Source: Paracidovorax konjaci
GTDB lineage: Bacteria > Pseudomonadota > Gammaproteobacteria > Burkholderiales > Burkholderiaceae_C
Direction: 5' to 3'
DNA length: 64,000 bases
NCBI RefSeq assembly: GCF_900112675.1
Contig: NZ_FOMQ01000015.1
Coordinates: 1-64,000, forward strand
Shown: positions 61,350 through 64,000 of the stretch, in pieces
How positions within the stretch are numbered: the first letter of the stretch is position 1
How the letters are laid out: each line of letters opens with the position of its first letter
The notes under the pieces: model-generated
The model's database searches: none
Seen by the model: the letters and a program-made list of their open reading frames with translations, nothing else
What the model was told of the DNA's origin: nothing
Position numbers and translations under genes: made by a program

Positions 61350-61678
61350 GCGCGAAGCGCTCGCGCAGCCAGGGCCGAGCGAAGCGATGGCCCGTGTGCT
61401 CCCCACCCCCTTCTGGATGCGCCTGGGGCGCGCAGGGCGCGGGGTGGCGGGTGTGCCGCAGGACACACCCGCTTCGTGATCTGGCTCGCCGTGGTTGCCC
61501 GCGCGAAGCGCGCAGCGCGCAGCGAGTTCCACGGCGCACCCCGCGACCGAGCACCCCAGGTTGCTCCGCAGCGCAGCGAAGGGGTCGCAGACAGCAGGGT
61601 CGCCCTTTCTTTGGTTACTTTCTTTCGGCGAAGCGAAAGAAAGTGACTCGCCCGCCGGGGCGAGACCCGGCCCCGGAA
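61350..61678 (-). repeat. Long structured repeat, copy C
   Basis: Minus orientation. H1 is CTCGCCC-CGGC-GGGCGAG and H2 is ACTTTCTTTCG-cttcgc-CGAAAGAAAGT, both with paired changes against copy A. H3 is GCGGGTGTG / CACACCCGC. It lies behind short repeat copy 8 in the sense order stop codon, short repeat, long repeat. The 540-bp gap 61232-61771 holds nothing else. Confidence 0.85.
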
Positions 61679-61699
61679 CTCAACCCAGCACCAACTGCA

Positions 61700-61736
61700 A
61701 AAACAATAGCAAACTATCCAATGAATCCGGCGGCAT
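61700..61736 (-). repeat. Short dispersed repeat, copy 8
   Basis: Minus-strand ATGCCGCCGGATTCATTGG, then ATAG-TTTG-CTAT, ending in a T-run. It starts 36 bp after the stop of the nitrate ABC ATPase gene, sense to that gene. Confidence 0.85.
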
Positions 61737-61771
61737 GGAGCCCAAAACACCCCAAACCAGCCCCCACCTCC

Positions 61772-62584
61772 TCAGGCCGCCTTCTCCACATGCCCCTGCC
61801 GCGTGTACAGAAAATCGATCACCGCCTTCCTGCACTGCAAATACACCGCGTCCTCCGCCAACTGCACCCGGCTCCGCGGCCGCGGGATCTCCACCGCCAG
61901 CACCTCGCCGATGGTCGCCGCCGGTCCGTTGGTCAGCATCACGATCTTGTCGGAGAGCAGCACGGCCTCGTCCACGTCGTGGGTGACCATCACCACGGTG
62001 CTGTGGGTGCGCGCCACGATGTCCAGGAGTTCGTCCTGCAGCTTGGCGCGCGTGAGGGCGTCGAGGGCGCCGAAGGGTTCGTCCATGAGCAGCACCTGCG
62101 GCTCCATCGACAGCGCCCGGGCGATGCCCACGCGCTGCTTCATGCCGCCGGAGATCTCGCCGGGGCGCTTGTGCGTGGCGTGGGTGAGGCCCACCAGGGC
62201 CAGGGCGGCGGCGGTGCGTTCCTTGAGGCGCGCTTTCGATTCGGTGGCGCCGAAGACGCGCTCCACGGCCAGGTGGACGTTGCCCTCGCAGGTGAGCCAG
62301 GGCAGCAGCGAGTGGTTCTGGAAGACGACGGCGCGGTCCGGGCCGGGGCCCTTGATTTCCTTGTTGGCGCAGATCAGCGTGCCGGCGGTGGGCGTGGTCA
62401 GGCCCGCGATGAGGTTCAGCAGCGTGGATTTGCCGCAGCCCGAGTGGCCGATGAGCGAGACGAATTCGCCTTTGGCGATCGTGAGGTCGATGCCGCGCAG
62501 CGCGGGGAAGTTGCCCTTGGCGGTGCGGAAGGTCTGCTCCACGCCCTGGATCTCGATGAACTTGGTGTTGAACGGTGGTTGCAT
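61772..62584 (-). CDS. nrtD: Nitrate/sulfonate-type ABC transporter ATP-binding protein
   Basis: 270-residue ATPase. Walker A GHSGCGKST, signature ISGGMKQRVGIARAL and Walker B VLLMDEPFGALD are all present, and HDVDEA supplies the switch His. It resembles NrtD/CmpD. Energises the permease encoded upstream, with the NrtA-like binding protein further upstream. Nitrate is the expected substrate given NrtA and the assimilation genes, although taurine/sulfonate systems are close relatives. Confidence 0.88.
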   Translation of the reverse strand: MQPPFNTKFIEIQGVEQTFRTAKGNFPALRGIDLTIAKGEFVSLIGHSGCGKSTLLNLIAGLTTPTAGTLICANKEIKGPGPDRAVVFQNHSLLPWLTCEGNVHLAVERVFGATESKARLKERTAAALALVGLTHATHKRPGEISGGMKQRVGIARALSMEPQVLLMDEPFGALDALTRAKLQDELLDIVARTHSTVVMVTHDVDEAVLLSDKIVMLTNGPAATIGEVLAVEIPRPRSRVQLAEDAVYLQCRKAVIDFLYTRQGHVEKAA

Positions 62585-62664
62585 GAGGAGGGACTCCTGG
62601 ATGTTTCGGAGGGGAGGGGGGGAGCGGTGCCTGACCGGGGTGGCGCGGCGCAGGCAGGCGTGGA

Positions 62665-63657
62665 TCAGGCCTTCACTTCTTCGAACGAGAAGGCCGTGGC
62701 CAGCTTGACGAGCGCGTATTCGAGCAGCAGCCCGACGATGCCGATCACGAAGATGGCGATGAGGATGTTCTTGACGTTCAGGTTGTTCCACTCGTCCCAC
62801 ACCCAGAAGCCGATGCCCACGCCGCCGGTCAGCATTTCTGCCGCGACGATCACGAGCCAGGCGGTGCCCACGGCCAGGCGCACGCCGGTGAGCATGTAGG
62901 GCAGCACCGAGGGGAAGAGGATGGTGGTGGCGATCTTCCATTCGGAGAGGTTCAGCACGCGGGCCACGTTCATGTAGTCCTGCGGCACGCGCTGCACGCC
63001 CACGGCGGTGTTGATGACCATGGGCCAGATGGAGCAGATGAAGATGGTCCAGATGGCGGCCGGGTTGGCGCCCTTGAAGACCAGCAGGCCGATGGGCAGC
63101 CACGCGAGCGGCGAGACCGGGCGCAGCAGGCTGATGAGCGGGTTGAACATGCGCGAGAGGAAGGTGAAGCGCCCAATCACGAAGCCCGCCGGGATGCCCA
63201 CCACGGCCGCGAGGCCGAAGCCCACGGCCACGCGCTCCAGCGAGGCCAGCACGTTCCAGCCCACGCCCTGGTCGTTGGGGCCGTTGCGGTAGAAGGGGTG
63301 GCTGAACAGCTCCACGGCCTGCTTCCAGGTGTCGGCCGGGTTGGGGATGCTGCCGCCCGTGGTGCTCGAGACGACGGCCCACACCACCAGCAGCAGGCCG
63401 ATGCCGCAGGCCGGCGGCAGCACCGCGAGCCAGAAGCGCCGCAGCGCGGCCGAGGGTTCGCGCGGCGGCCGGGTCGTGGGGGCGGCGGCGGCAGCGGCAG
63501 AAGCCGCGGAGGCCGCGGTGGGCGAGGGGGTCTTGGCAAGGGGTGGCGGCATGGTGGTGGCGGCAGCCCCGTGGGGCTGGGATGGGGCGGCGGATGCGGA
63601 TGCGGATGCGGATGCGGATGAAGGCTCCGCGGGGGCGTGGAAGACGGCGCTGACCAT
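62665..63657 (-). CDS. nrtB: Nitrate ABC transporter permease
   Basis: 330 residues. The N-terminal 65 residues are Ser/Ala/Pro-rich and encoded partly by a GCGGAT microsatellite (63590-63621). The BPD_transp_1 core has about six helices, and the ATPase-contact loop lies around RVPQDYMNVARVLNLSEWKI. A GAAGGAG site supports the ATG at 63657, so the odd N-terminus is probably real. Middle gene of nrtABD, 80 bp before the ATPase gene. Confidence 0.9.
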   Translation of the reverse strand: MVSAVFHAPAEPSSASASASASAAPSQPHGAAATTMPPPLAKTPSPTAASAASAAAAAAPTTRPPREPSAALRRFWLAVLPPACGIGLLLVVWAVVSSTTGGSIPNPADTWKQAVELFSHPFYRNGPNDQGVGWNVLASLERVAVGFGLAAVVGIPAGFVIGRFTFLSRMFNPLISLLRPVSPLAWLPIGLLVFKGANPAAIWTIFICSIWPMVINTAVGVQRVPQDYMNVARVLNLSEWKIATTILFPSVLPYMLTGVRLAVGTAWLVIVAAEMLTGGVGIGFWVWDEWNNLNVKNILIAIFVIGIVGLLLEYALVKLATAFSFEEVKA

Positions 63658-63739
63658 GGGGGCTCCTTCGCTGCGATGCGGTTAGTGGGGCGGGACGGGT
63701 CGTGCGGGGCGGGGTCGTGCGGGCGTGCCGTGCGGAGGA

Positions 63740-64000
63740 TCAGGCCCGGACCTTGAATCCGTCCGCGTATTTGGCGGGGTCCTTGCCGTCCCAGACGACG
63801 CCGTCCACCAGCTTGCTCGTGCGCATTTCGCTCTTCGGGAGCGGTGCCTTGGCGGCGGTGGCGGCCTGCTTGTAGAGGTCGATGCGGTTGATGGATTTCG
63901 CCACGCCCAGGTAGTCGGGGTGGTCCTTCAGCAGGCCCCAGCGCTTGTGCTGCGTGAGGAACCACATGCCGTCCGACAGGTAGGGGAAGTTCACCGCGCC
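63740..64000 (-). CDS. nrtA: Nitrate ABC transporter substrate-binding protein, 5' part beyond window
   Basis: Only the last 86 residues are present: NFPYLSDGMWFLTQHKRWGL, then YLGVAKSINRIDLYKQAA and the C-terminus FKVRA. This matches the C-terminal region of NrtA/CmpA-type binding proteins, which capture nitrate or bicarbonate in the periplasm. With nrtB and nrtD it forms a high-affinity importer that would feed the nasA-nirBD pathway. Any ANTAR-type leader for this operon would lie outside the window. Confidence 0.85.
   Translation of the reverse strand, partial: GAVNFPYLSDGMWFLTQHKRWGLLKDHPDYLGVAKSINRIDLYKQAATAAKAPLPKSEMRTSKLVDGVVWDGKDPAKYADGFKVRA

Overview
The window is high-GC (about 68-70 %) DNA with betaproteobacterial gene content. 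The gene families and the abundant dispersed repeats point to a Comamonadaceae chromosome, most likely plant-associated Acidovorax/Paracidovorax (secreted GH5-CBM2 cellulase, trehalase, nitrate assimilation). That assignment is inferred from content, not from a marker search. I saw no rRNA, tRNA, CRISPR array, transposase or integrase gene.

Left part (1-24 kb): a tartrate dehydrogenase-type gene with a divergent LysR regulator; yqeY and rpsU with a strong bidirectional terminator; a GGDEF-EAL protein; a small NIPSNAP/monooxygenase pair divergent from an ArsR regulator across a perfect inverted repeat; an HI0933-type flavoprotein interrupted in frame by repeats; a sterol-desaturase-like membrane protein; a SulP transporter plus beta-carbonic anhydrase pair (probable bicarbonate handling); a thioesterase; a hybrid histidine kinase; a cellulase; and then the nitrate assimilation region.

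Nitrate assimilation: nirB-nirD lie upstream of nasA, ybiB-like and cobA, all on the minus strand. A soluble, truncated chemoreceptor-like protein with a PilJ/NarX-type nitrate box lies next to them. The nirB leader carries a sigma-54 promoter, two hairpins with hexaloops that fit the ANTAR (NasR/NasT) rule, and a strong terminator before the start codon. An nrtABD-type nitrate ABC importer lies 34 kb away at the right edge.

Accessory parts: (i) a low-GC islet at 28.5-29.4 kb; (ii) a minus-strand cluster at 31.0-37.4 kb encoding a LecB (PA-IIL)-like lectin, a 2-oxoglutarate/Fe(II) oxygenase, a 140-residue protein and a 1411-residue protein with fibronectin-III-like repeats and a LamG-like end, which is the best candidate for an undescribed system; (iii) an RND efflux operon; (iv) an HNH gene between two direct copies of a short repeat; (v) a low-GC segment at 59.4-60.9 kb that looks like an integron cassette array without an integrase.

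Repeats: a 45-50 bp element occurs eight times, five of them just downstream of a stop codon in the sense direction of that gene. A 330-360 bp element occurs three times plus a remnant; two copies form a giant inverted pair between nasA and nirD. Its hairpins keep their pairing through compensatory base changes, so the structure appears to be under selection.
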